Assembly (NCBI GenBank): GCA_949742895.1
Contig: CATJRT010000211.1
Span: 1 to 9,610, forward strand
Source: an uncultured Eubacteriales bacterium
Lineage (GTDB): Bacteria > Bacillota_A > Clostridia > Oscillospirales > Oscillospiraceae
DNA: 9,610 bases
Direction of reading: 5' to 3'
Positions 1-8,239 of this stretch are shown here, piece after piece (positions within the stretch are counted from its first letter, which is position 1; each line of letters starts with the position of its first letter). The notes beneath the pieces are model-generated. The model was given only the letters and a program-made list of their open reading frames with translations, was not told the DNA's origin and did not search any database. The position numbers were made by a program, and so were the translations under genes.

Positions 1-1050
1 ATCCTCCGTCCAGAGGACCGGGCGCTGGCCCGGGAGGCGGCGGAAAAGTCCATCGTCCTGCTGAAAAACGAGGACGTGCTGCCTCTGAAGCAGGGTGCGC
101 GCATCGGCGTGTGGGGTGCCCTGGCCTCCAGCCGGGCGGATATGCTGGGCGCATGGTCCGTGGGGGCGGACGGAGAGCAGTGTGTCAGCCTAATGGACGC
201 GCTGACCGCCCGGAAGGCAGACTTTATTCTATTGGAAGGGGAAGATCTTTCCGCCCAGGCCGCGCAGTGCGACGTAATCCTCGCCGCGGTGGGCGAGACC
301 AAGGAACTCAGCGGCGAGGCGGCAAGTCGGGCGGACATCGGCCTGCCCGACGGACAGGCTGATATACTGGCAAAGCTGGCGGAAACCGGCAGGCCGGTGG
401 TGACAGTGGTATTCAGCGGCAGGCCGCTGGCCATGCTGGCGGCGGTGGAGCGTTCCAGCGCCGTAGTGCAGGCGTGGCACCTGGGGTTGGAGGCGGGTAA
501 CGCCATCGCCGGGGTGCTGTTCGGCGATGTGAACCCCTCCGGCAAGCTGACCGCCACCTTCCCCTATGCCAGCGGCCAGTGCCCCATGTACTATGCCCAC
601 ATCAACACGGGACGTCCCGGCGGGAAGAGCAAATTCACCTCCAAATATCTGGACACCCCGCTGGAGCCGCTGTTCCCCTTCGGTTTCGGGCTGAGCTACA
701 CCAGCTATGAGTATTCGGGCCTGCGGGTGGAGGTGGGATCGGATACGGTGGCGGCCTTTGTCACCGTGAAGAACACTGGAGAGCGGGCCGGAGATGAGAT
801 CGTCCAATGCTATCTCCGTGACCTGTTCGCCAAACGAGTGCGCCCAGTGAAGCAGTTGGCGGACTTCACTAAAATACATCTGGGGCCGGGTGAGGAGCGG
901 ACAGTTACCTTTATAATCCCACAGAAAAAGATGGGCTATTATGACCCGGATATGAATTTTGTGGTGGAGCCAGGTGTATTTGACCTGTTTGTGGGCGGCA
1001 ATTCCCGGGATTACCTTACCGCCCGATTCACCTTGAAATCTGAGCAATAA
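1..1050 (+). CDS. Family 3 glycoside hydrolase (beta-glucosidase type), C-terminal part, cut by the left edge
   Basis: The frame is open from base 1, so the gene begins outside the window; 349 residues are visible. GH3 enzymes release terminal beta-linked glucose or xylose from oligosaccharides. The visible part opens with the typical SIVLLKNED segment at the start of the second (alpha/beta sandwich) domain. The SGEAASR motif follows, whose Glu codon at 316-318 matches the acid/base position of bacterial GH3 enzymes. Next come the GNAIAGVLFGDVNPSGKL block (about 490-550) and the FPFGFGLSYTSYEYS block (about 673-717), both GH3 hallmarks. A fibronectin-III-like domain of about 110 residues ends the protein. 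The N-terminal barrel with the nucleophile Asp is outside the window, so activity, sugar preference and any signal peptide cannot be judged. GTG at 76 is internal, not the start. It is the first of seven co-directional genes. Confidence 0.93.
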   Translation: MLRPEDRALAREAAEKSIVLLKNEDVLPLKQGARIGVWGALASSRADMLGAWSVGADGEQCVSLMDALTARKADFILLEGEDLSAQAAQCDVILAAVGETKELSGEAASRADIGLPDGQADILAKLAETGRPVVTVVFSGRPLAMLAAVERSSAVVQAWHLGLEAGNAIAGVLFGDVNPSGKLTATFPYASGQCPMYYAHINTGRPGGKSKFTSKYLDTPLEPLFPFGFGLSYTSYEYSGLRVEVGSDTVAAFVTVKNTGERAGDEIVQCYLRDLFAKRVRPVKQLADFTKIHLGPGEERTVTFIIPQKKMGYYDPDMNFVVEPGVFDLFVGGNSRDYLTARFTLKSEQ

Positions 1051-1215
1051 TTGATAGATACATATTGGTGGGGCCTGACAAGAAGGAGGTGTATTGAGAC
1101 AATAGGAACCACCGCTGCCAAGCTGGGGTTAAACGCTTGGTGTAGAAGTTCTTTATCAGGTAATTGTATTCGCAAATTTGCCTTAAACACAGAAACAGTA
1201 AAAGGAGAACTGATT
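1051..1215 (+). other. AT-rich leader before the LysM esterase gene
   Basis: This 165-base gap is richer in A and T than the GH3 gene before it. It holds a strong Shine-Dalgarno-like AAGGAGGTG at 1083-1091 with no ATG or GTG at a usual distance behind it. It also holds a short inverted repeat CCAAGC/GCTTGG (1118-1123 and 1135-1140) and a perfect 10-base palindrome GCAAATTTGC at 1172-1181. The frame of the downstream esterase has no stop anywhere in the gap. I see no convincing promoter pair and no terminator with a T run after the GH3 stop, so readthrough is possible. Confidence 0.5.
1201..1207 (+). promoter_or_regulatory. Ribosome binding site that sets the LysM esterase start
   Basis: AAAGGAG lies 8 bases before ATG 1216. 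It picks this start over the in-frame TTG at 1051. From 1216 the protein begins directly with a classic signal peptide, whereas the longer reading would bury that signal peptide 55 residues inside. Confidence 0.85.
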
Positions 1216-2718
1216 ATGAAAAAACGTATTATTACTGCACTGTTGACCATTGTCATGCTGACTGCTTTATGCACCCCCACCGTCAGCGCCGCCACTTATA
1301 CGGTTCAAAAAGGCGATAACTTATCCGCCATTTCGGCCAGACTTTTAGGGAATGCCTCCCGATGGAAGGAAATTTATGAACTCAATAAGGATATCATTAA
1401 AAACCCCAATTTGATTTATATTGGCCAGGTGCTTGAGATTCCCGGTGCTGAACCCGCTCAGCCCACCCAGCCCGCTCAGCCCAGCAAGCCCACGCTGCCT
1501 GCCGAGCCGGAGTATGGCGCAAACCCGGAATATCCGCTGTGGACCGTCGTGGCGTTTAAGGATGGCGAATTGGCCATCCCCGTGACCGTTTGCGCGAGCT
1601 CCGATTTGACCAAATTTGAGGTCCTGTTTACCCTTGGTGATAAACATAAGATGGTCGGCACCAAGAGCGATGCGGGCGTGGAGATCACTTATTCCCGCGT
1701 GGAAATCATGGGTCCCTTTGCGATTCCTATGGTAGAGGCCGCCATCGCGCAAAACATCTGGCTGCCCGTAGCCGAGTGCCCCTTGGCGTATGTTGACCCT
1801 GCGGCAGAAGATAATGTGCCGCTTTATCTTAGAGCCGGTGTTTGGGAGGACGAGTTTGAGCGTGCAAACGATAATCTGAACGCTCTCCCCTATTTGGTTA
1901 AGGATGAGACAATTGCTGCTTATAAGACTACTCCGGTGGCAGCAGATAAAAAGGGAACTGTGGATACTCTTGAGTACAAGACCGGGAACGGCACAGCCTA
2001 TGCCTATGTCTATCTACCTGCCAGCTATGATAAGGCAAAAGAGTATAACGTTCTTTATTTGCTCCACGGCGGCGGCGGGAACGCGGCCTCTTGGTTTACC
2101 AATACAGATGCCGATGATGCCGGCTTCCATGATGGCGATGATATCACAAATGATCTGAGCTATGCGGTCAATATCCTGGACAATATGTTCGCAAACGGGG
2201 ATGCCGATCCCTGTATTGTCGTAACGCCAAACGCCTCTGACGTTGGAAACTTTGGCTCGACACTGCGGGATTTGATTGCTGCGGTAGATAAATCCTACCC
2301 TACCAAAGCAGACCGTGAGAACCGTGCTCTGGCTGGCTTGTCTATGGGTTCCATTGCCACTTGGACGGGCGGCATCGTGGGCAACCTGGACAACATCAGT
2401 TGGTTTGCCAATATGTCTGGCGGCCCTGTCGCTGATGTGGCTGAAGCGGAAACTTATGTCAAAGAATCCGTCATTCCGGCCCTTGATGCGGCGGCCGCAA
2501 AGGGCTATAATGTCAACATGATGCTGAGTCTGAATGGTGTCTTTGATATGGCGCTGCCTCCCCATGTAGCGGCCCACAATACCCTTGTGGACTATGCGAA
2601 AAACAGCGATGTTCTGGAGGTCGGGGAAAACTATGATTTCCTGGTTTCCGACGGTGCGCATGATTGGGACGCTTGGAACCTGTATCTCTATGATATTCTG
2701 ACCGTATTCTTCCGCTAA
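1216..2718 (+). CDS. Secreted, LysM-anchored CE1-type serine esterase (feruloyl/acetyl esterase-like)
   Basis: The 500-residue protein starts with a signal peptide (MKKR, a hydrophobic core at 5-18, likely cut after VSA at 25). A LysM domain at 27-76 (YTVQKGDNL ... IYIGQVLEIP) is expected to bind peptidoglycan and hold the enzyme at the wall. A proline-rich linker (77-98) and a region at about 100-245 that I cannot assign come next. The rest is an alpha/beta hydrolase of the esterase D/CE1 type. It has an oxyanion strand ending in HGGGG (284-288), nucleophile Ser376 in GLSMG, probable Asp444 and His482 in the GAHDWDAW motif. The family hydrolyses feruloyl or acetyl esters on plant polysaccharides; the actual acyl group is unknown. 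The Cys at 19 is not a lipobox because Leu precedes it. Base composition is near 45-50% GC in sampled lines, well below its neighbours, which may mean separate acquisition. Confidence 0.85.
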   Translation: MKKRIITALLTIVMLTALCTPTVSAATYTVQKGDNLSAISARLLGNASRWKEIYELNKDIIKNPNLIYIGQVLEIPGAEPAQPTQPAQPSKPTLPAEPEYGANPEYPLWTVVAFKDGELAIPVTVCASSDLTKFEVLFTLGDKHKMVGTKSDAGVEITYSRVEIMGPFAIPMVEAAIAQNIWLPVAECPLAYVDPAAEDNVPLYLRAGVWEDEFERANDNLNALPYLVKDETIAAYKTTPVAADKKGTVDTLEYKTGNGTAYAYVYLPASYDKAKEYNVLYLLHGGGGNAASWFTNTDADDAGFHDGDDITNDLSYAVNILDNMFANGDADPCIVVTPNASDVGNFGSTLRDLIAAVDKSYPTKADRENRALAGLSMGSIATWTGGIVGNLDNISWFANMSGGPVADVAEAETYVKESVIPALDAAAAKGYNVNMMLSLNGVFDMALPPHVAAHNTLVDYAKNSDVLEVGENYDFLVSDGAHDWDAWNLYLYDILTVFFR

Positions 2719-2737
2719 ATCTGTACGTTAGCTTGCA

Positions 2738-2778
2738 TTGTGCAGGGGCATGGTGAGCGGTGCCACGCCCCTGCACAA
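2738..2778 (+). terminator. Strong intergenic hairpin, possible weak terminator or processing site
   Basis: A perfect 12-base-pair stem pairs 2738-2749 with 2767-2778 (TTGTGCAGGGGC with GCCCCTGCACAA). One mismatch and three further pairs sit above it, with a small loop. The tail is ACTCTTAATG rather than a run of T, so it is a poor classical Rho-independent terminator. It lies 19 bases after the esterase stop and just ahead of the YesL-family gene. It could partly stop transcription, protect the upstream message from 3' decay, or mark the edge of an inserted segment. Confidence 0.5.
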
Positions 2779-2809
2779 CTCTTAATGAACTTGTTGAGGA
2801 GGTTTTTCC

Positions 2810-3481
2810 ATGGGACGCCTGTTCCGCCCTGATTCGCCGGTGATGCGGTTTATGTCCAACGTGGCTGATATTGTGGCGCTCAACCTGGTCTGGCTGGTGT
2901 GCTGCCTGCCTATCGTCACCATCGGTCCGGCCTGCACCGCCATGTGCTATGTGGCCCGGGGCATTGCCAAGGGAGAAGGGCCTGTTATCCTGAGAACCTT
3001 TTTCCGGGCGTTCCGGGAGAATTTCAGGCAGTCCCTGGCGGTCTTCCTGATTTTGCTGGTTCCGGTCTGTCTGGCGGCGGCCTATCTGCTGATGGCCGTC
3101 TCCGGCGGGCTGGATCATATCCCTGTGCTGAAATACCTGTGCTATCTCTCCATGGTGATTGTCTCGGTGGTGTGCTCCTATGTGTACCCCCTGCTGGCGC
3201 ACTTTGACAACACGGTGGGCAATACGCTGAAAAACGCGTTCCTGCTGCCCCTGGCCAACCCGTTTTTGGCGGCGGTGGCGGCGGCGCTGAATCTGCTGCC
3301 AGTCCTGCTGCTGATCATCAACGCGGGGATGTTTGCCCGGTGCGTCATCTTCTGGCTGCTGGGGGGCTGCGCCCTGACGGCAGTGATCAACGCGAAAATG
3401 CTGGGGCCGTTTTTTGCCCGGATGACGCCGCGGGAGCAGCCTGCGGACGAAGAAGATATATCAGGCACGGATTTACGTTAA
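2810..3481 (+). CDS. YesL/DUF624 family integral membrane protein
   Basis: This 223-residue protein matches the YesL (DUF624) family, recognised by the N-terminal hydrophobic block after a short F-R-P stretch and by the basic aromatic segment FFRAFRENFRQS at 64-75. Hydrophobic stretches at about 17-45, 75-97, 105-130, 145-172 and 177-198 suggest four to five membrane helices, with a polar C-terminal tail of about 20 residues. The family is repeatedly found beside glycan-degradation and sugar ABC-transporter genes in Firmicutes, including the rhamnogalacturonan cluster of Bacillus subtilis. Its molecular job is not established. No transporter is seen in the window. GAGGAGG at 2796-2802 supports ATG 2810, and the next gene starts 22 bases after the stop. 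Composition is GC-rich like the downstream genes. Confidence 0.87.
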   Translation: MGRLFRPDSPVMRFMSNVADIVALNLVWLVCCLPIVTIGPACTAMCYVARGIAKGEGPVILRTFFRAFRENFRQSLAVFLILLVPVCLAAAYLLMAVSGGLDHIPVLKYLCYLSMVIVSVVCSYVYPLLAHFDNTVGNTLKNAFLLPLANPFLAAVAAALNLLPVLLLIINAGMFARCVIFWLLGGCALTAVINAKMLGPFFARMTPREQPADEEDISGTDLR

Positions 3482-3503
3482 ATTTCTTGTGAGGAGACTT
3501 TTC

Positions 3504-5936
3504 ATGAGAGCTGAAAAATGGAACACCGATTGGAAATTCTGGGAGGAAAAGAACTCGTTTGCGCTGGTGTGGACGGTGCCGGAGGATGCGGAAACCGTCA
3601 CCCTGCCCCATGACGCCATGCGCCTGCGCGCCCCCAACCCGGACAGCCCCAACGGCGGGGACACCGCCTACCGGGACGGCGGCAATTACGTCTATGTGAA
3701 GCGGTTCCACGCCCCGGCGGAGTGGCGCGGGCAGACCATCGCCCTGAAGTTTGAGGGCGTCTACATGAATGCGCTGGTCTACCTCAACGGCCAGCTGGTG
3801 GGCAAACGGCCCTATGGCTACTCCCAATTCTATGTGTACCTCAACGATTACCTGAACTATGGCGGCGGCAATGAACTGCGGGTGCTGGTGAAAAACGGCG
3901 GAATGCCCAACAGCCGTTGGTATTCCGGCAGCGGAATTTACCGGGACGTGTCCCTGCTCACCGCCGGGGTGGCCACCATAGAGCCGGACAGCCTGTTTGC
4001 CGCCACCCGGGGCCTTGAGGACGGCTATGCCCTGTTGGAGATACATACCGAGGTGCGCAGCCGGGACCGCCTGCCCCATAACGTCCGGCTGGAGGGCCGC
4101 ATTGTTAGCCCGGACGGGGAAGAAGCGGCCTCCTTCGCCGCCCCTGTCTTTTTGAAGGCGGGAGCGGAGGAGCGGCTGGCCCAGGCCGTCACCGTGGACA
4201 GCCCCGCCCTGTGGTCCGCGGACAGCCCCGCGCTGTACCGCTGCGAGGTGCGGTTGATGGAGGGAGACAGCGAGCTGGATGCGGAAACCGTTTCCTTTGG
4301 CGTGCGCACCCTCCAGCTGGATGCCCAGCAGGGCCTGCGGGTGAACGGTCGAAGCGTCAAGCTCCGGGGCACCTGCATTCACCATGATAACGGCCTTTTA
4401 GGCGCGGTCACCGTCCCGGACGCGGAGCTGCGCCGGGTGCGCATTTTGAAGGAGGCGGGCTTTAACGCCATCCGGATGTCCCACCACCCCGCGTCCATTC
4501 CCCTGCTGGATGCCTGCGACAGATTGGGGATGTACGTGATGGACGAGGCGTTCGATATGTGGACCCGGCCCAAGAAGGATTTGGATTACAGCCTGTTTTC
4601 CGATAAGTGGTGGCGGGAGGATGTAACCGCCATGGTGCGCAAGGACAGATCCCACCCCAGCGTGGTGCTGTACTCGCTGGGCAACGAGATCCCCGAGGTG
4701 GGGATGCCCCAAGGCTCCGCTTTGGGGCGGGAGATGGCGCGGCTGGTGAAAAGGCTGGACGCGGAACGGTTTACCCTCGTATCCATCAACGGCGCGTTCT
4801 CCGTGGGGGACCAGATAGACCGCATTATGGCGGATGTGATGCCCAGCGCGGCGCCGGAGGCGGCGGAGAACGGCAATGTCAATGATTTTATGACTGCCAT
4901 GGATACGCATCTGGATGATATCGTCCGCCATCCCATCGTGTCCGAGCGCATTGAGTTTGCCTGCGCCGGCATGGATGTGGCGGGCTACAACTACATGACC
5001 GCCCGGTATGAGCCGGACGCGGTGCGGTACCCCGATAGGGTGGTGGTGGGCAGCGAGACGTACCCCCCGGAGATCGCCCGGAACTGGGCGCTGGTGGAGA
5101 AGCTGCCAAGCGTGATTGGCGACTTCACCTGGACGGGCTGGGATTACATTGGCGAGGCCGGGGTTGGCGTCCCCGCCTACCGCTTCGGGGAGGGCGGCTT
5201 CGGCGCCAGGTTCCCCTGCCAGCTGGCCTATTGTGGGGACATCGACATCACTGGTTTCCGCCGTCCGGCGTCCTATTTCCGGGAGATCGTGTTCGGACTG
5301 CGAAAAACCCCCTATATCACCGTCCAGGACCCCGCCCATTATGGAGAGCCTCTGATCAAAACCCCTTGGGTGATCAGCGACAGCCGTTCCTCCTGGAGCT
5401 GGCCGGGGTTCGAGGGCAGGCCCGTGGTGGTGGAGGTGTACGCCCCCGGCACGGAGGTGGAGCTGTTCCTGAACGGGAAATCCCTGGGGCGGCAGCCCTG
5501 CGGCCAAGATCACCGCTTTACCGCGTATTTTGAGACGGCCTACCAGCCCGGAACGCTGGAGGCCGTGGCGTGGGACGGGGGGACGGAGCTGGGCCGGATG
5601 GAGCTGGTTACCGCCGGAGGCGCCGCCTGTCTGGACGCCAAAGCGGAACCTGCCGGTGAGGAGCTGATTTACGTGAACCTGACCCTCCGGGATGAAAACG
5701 GCCTGGTGGCCGATGCCGGGGACGTGGAGCTGCGGGTTTCCGTTTCCGGGAATGCGGAGCTGGCCGGGCTGGGCAGCGGCGATCCAAAGCCCGGCTATCG
5801 CTATACAGGGAGCGAAACACGCACCTTCCATCGCCGTGCGCTGGCCATCCTGAAGCGTACGGGCGGCGGGAAAATCGTCCTCACCGCGAGGACGGATACC
5901 GGGTTGGAAACAATTTGTGAAATCCCGGGATATTGA
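3504..5936 (+). CDS. Family 2 glycoside hydrolase, beta-galactosidase type, cytoplasmic
   Basis: The 810-residue enzyme should remove a terminal beta-linked sugar, most likely galactose, by the retaining mechanism. Domain order is: a jelly-roll sugar-binding domain (about 1-160), an Ig-like domain (about 165-270), a TIM barrel (about 275-580), a DUF4982-type domain (about 640-700, with VELFLNGKSLG) and a last Ig-like domain (about 705-800). The acid/base is Glu395 in SLGNEIPE and the nucleophile is Glu518 in VVVGSETYP, both intact. Length is normal for GH2 enzymes with this C-terminal part. There is no signal peptide, so it should act on imported sugars. ATG 3504 is chosen because GAGGAG at 3491-3496 sits 7 bases ahead; GTG 3489 would add MRRLF and has no ribosome binding site. 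Beta-glucuronidase or another GH2 specificity cannot be ruled out. It is closely packed between the YesL gene and the GH1 gene. Confidence 0.92.
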   Translation: MRAEKWNTDWKFWEEKNSFALVWTVPEDAETVTLPHDAMRLRAPNPDSPNGGDTAYRDGGNYVYVKRFHAPAEWRGQTIALKFEGVYMNALVYLNGQLVGKRPYGYSQFYVYLNDYLNYGGGNELRVLVKNGGMPNSRWYSGSGIYRDVSLLTAGVATIEPDSLFAATRGLEDGYALLEIHTEVRSRDRLPHNVRLEGRIVSPDGEEAASFAAPVFLKAGAEERLAQAVTVDSPALWSADSPALYRCEVRLMEGDSELDAETVSFGVRTLQLDAQQGLRVNGRSVKLRGTCIHHDNGLLGAVTVPDAELRRVRILKEAGFNAIRMSHHPASIPLLDACDRLGMYVMDEAFDMWTRPKKDLDYSLFSDKWWREDVTAMVRKDRSHPSVVLYSLGNEIPEVGMPQGSALGREMARLVKRLDAERFTLVSINGAFSVGDQIDRIMADVMPSAAPEAAENGNVNDFMTAMDTHLDDIVRHPIVSERIEFACAGMDVAGYNYMTARYEPDAVRYPDRVVVGSETYPPEIARNWALVEKLPSVIGDFTWTGWDYIGEAGVGVPAYRFGEGGFGARFPCQLAYCGDIDITGFRRPASYFREIVFGLRKTPYITVQDPAHYGEPLIKTPWVISDSRSSWSWPGFEGRPVVVEVYAPGTEVELFLNGKSLGRQPCGQDHRFTAYFETAYQPGTLEAVAWDGGTELGRMELVTAGGAACLDAKAEPAGEELIYVNLTLRDENGLVADAGDVELRVSVSGNAELAGLGSGDPKPGYRYTGSETRTFHRRALAILKRTGGGKIVLTARTDTGLETICEIPGY

Positions 5937-5941
5937 CATAA

Positions 5942-7315
<1,374 letters not shown>

Positions 7316-7321
7316 AAGCCA

Positions 7322-7348
7322 GGCGGCCCGGCATACTGCCGGGCCGCC
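7322..7348 (+). other. Very GC-rich intergenic hairpin without a U tail
   Basis: Twelve perfect pairs (7322-7333 with 7337-7348) close on the three-base loop TAC. The + strand sequence after it, GCACAAAACC, has no T run, so it does not look like an ordinary terminator. The minus strand has only four T after the stem. It lies 6 bases after the GH1 stop and ahead of the esterase gene. A role in 3'-end protection or differential expression of the upstream glycosidase genes would fit, but this is inference. Confidence 0.5.
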
Positions 7349-7384
7349 GCACAAAACCGACGTTCAATACTGAGGAGGAATTTT

Positions 7385-8218
7385 ATGGCGTTCATCCAGA
7401 TGAATATGCTGTCCAAATCGCTGATGCGCACCGTTCCTGTGAACGTGATCCTGCCGGTGGACAAGATGGTATTTCCCGGTATGCCGGAGCGGGGGGAAAA
7501 GCCCTACAAAACCCTTTATCTGCTCCACGGCATCTTCGGCAACTACACGGATTGGGTGTGCGGAACCCGTATCCAGCGCTTTGCGGAGGAACATGACCTG
7601 GCGGTGGTTATGCCCTCCGGCGACAACGCCTTTTACGTGGACCAGCCCGCCGCCAACAACTTCTACGGCAAATTCATCGGTGAGGAGCTGGTGGAGCTCA
7701 CCCGGAAGATGTTCCCCCTGTCCCGGGAACGGGAGGACACCTTCATCGGCGGGCTGTCTATGGGCGGCTTCGGCGCTATGCGCAACGGGCTGAAATATTG
7801 CGATACCTTTGGTTACATTGTGGCCCTGTCCGCCGCCCTCCATGTGGAGGAGATGGCTGCCCGCACCAGGGACGACGGCTTCTTCATTGAGAGCAAAAGC
7901 TACGCCGAAGCGTGCTTTGGCGACCTGTCCAAACTGCTGGACAGTGACAAGAACCCGAAGTATCTTGTCAGAGAACTGAAAAAGGCGGGGAAAACCCTGC
8001 CCAAAATCTACATGGCCTGCGGCGACAAAGACAGTTTGCTGTCTGCCAACAAGGATATGGCGGCGTTTTTAAAGGAGCGGGGGGCGGACGTCACCTTTGA
8101 GGCAGGCCCCGGTGCCCATGAGTGGGACTTCTGGGACACATACATCAAAAGGGCCATCGATTGGCTGCCCACTGAGGGCGGCGGCCTCGGAGTGAACAGT
8201 GGAAATGTAGGGATCTGA
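7385..8218 (+). CDS. Cytoplasmic CE1/EstA-type serine esterase
   Basis: The 277-residue alpha/beta hydrolase is of the esterase D type (tributyrin esterase EstA, acetyl or feruloyl esterase, FrmB-like). The strand before the oxyanion hole ends in YLLHGIFGNYTDW. The nucleophile is Ser125 in GLSMGGFGA, the acid is probably Asp216 in CGDKDSL, and the base is His245 in GAHEWDFWD, so the triad is complete. Length is near the family norm, with a short glycine-rich C-terminal tail. There is no signal peptide, in contrast to the LysM esterase upstream. It would suit removal of acetyl or aromatic acyl groups from imported oligosaccharides or glycosides; a thioester or formyl substrate is also possible. 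GAGGAGGA at 7372-7379 supports ATG 7385. The gap to the next gene is 21 bases. Confidence 0.88.
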   Translation: MAFIQMNMLSKSLMRTVPVNVILPVDKMVFPGMPERGEKPYKTLYLLHGIFGNYTDWVCGTRIQRFAEEHDLAVVMPSGDNAFYVDQPAANNFYGKFIGEELVELTRKMFPLSREREDTFIGGLSMGGFGAMRNGLKYCDTFGYIVALSAALHVEEMAARTRDDGFFIESKSYAEACFGDLSKLLDSDKNPKYLVRELKKAGKTLPKIYMACGDKDSLLSANKDMAAFLKERGADVTFEAGPGAHEWDFWDTYIKRAIDWLPTEGGGLGVNSGNVGI

Positions 8219-8239
8219 ACTGTGATGGGAGGGCACAAA

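Noticed and set aside
229..1047. Minus-strand open frame opposite the GH3 gene
   Set aside because: It is a shadow of the GH3 reading frame. The protein has no recognisable domain and no ribosome binding site was found for it.
1051..1215. In-frame N-terminal extension of the LysM esterase from TTG 1051
   Set aside because: It would bury an obvious signal peptide 55 residues inside the protein and the start has no ribosome binding site; ATG 1216 has one at a good distance.
1258..1272. Lipoprotein signal (Cys19) in the LysM esterase
   Set aside because: The residue just before the Cys is Leu, which does not fit a lipobox; a VSA cleavage site follows at residue 25.
3489..3503. GTG 3489 as the start of the GH2 gene
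   Set aside because: The GAGGAG at 3491-3496 would lie inside the coding region; it is well placed for ATG 3504 instead.
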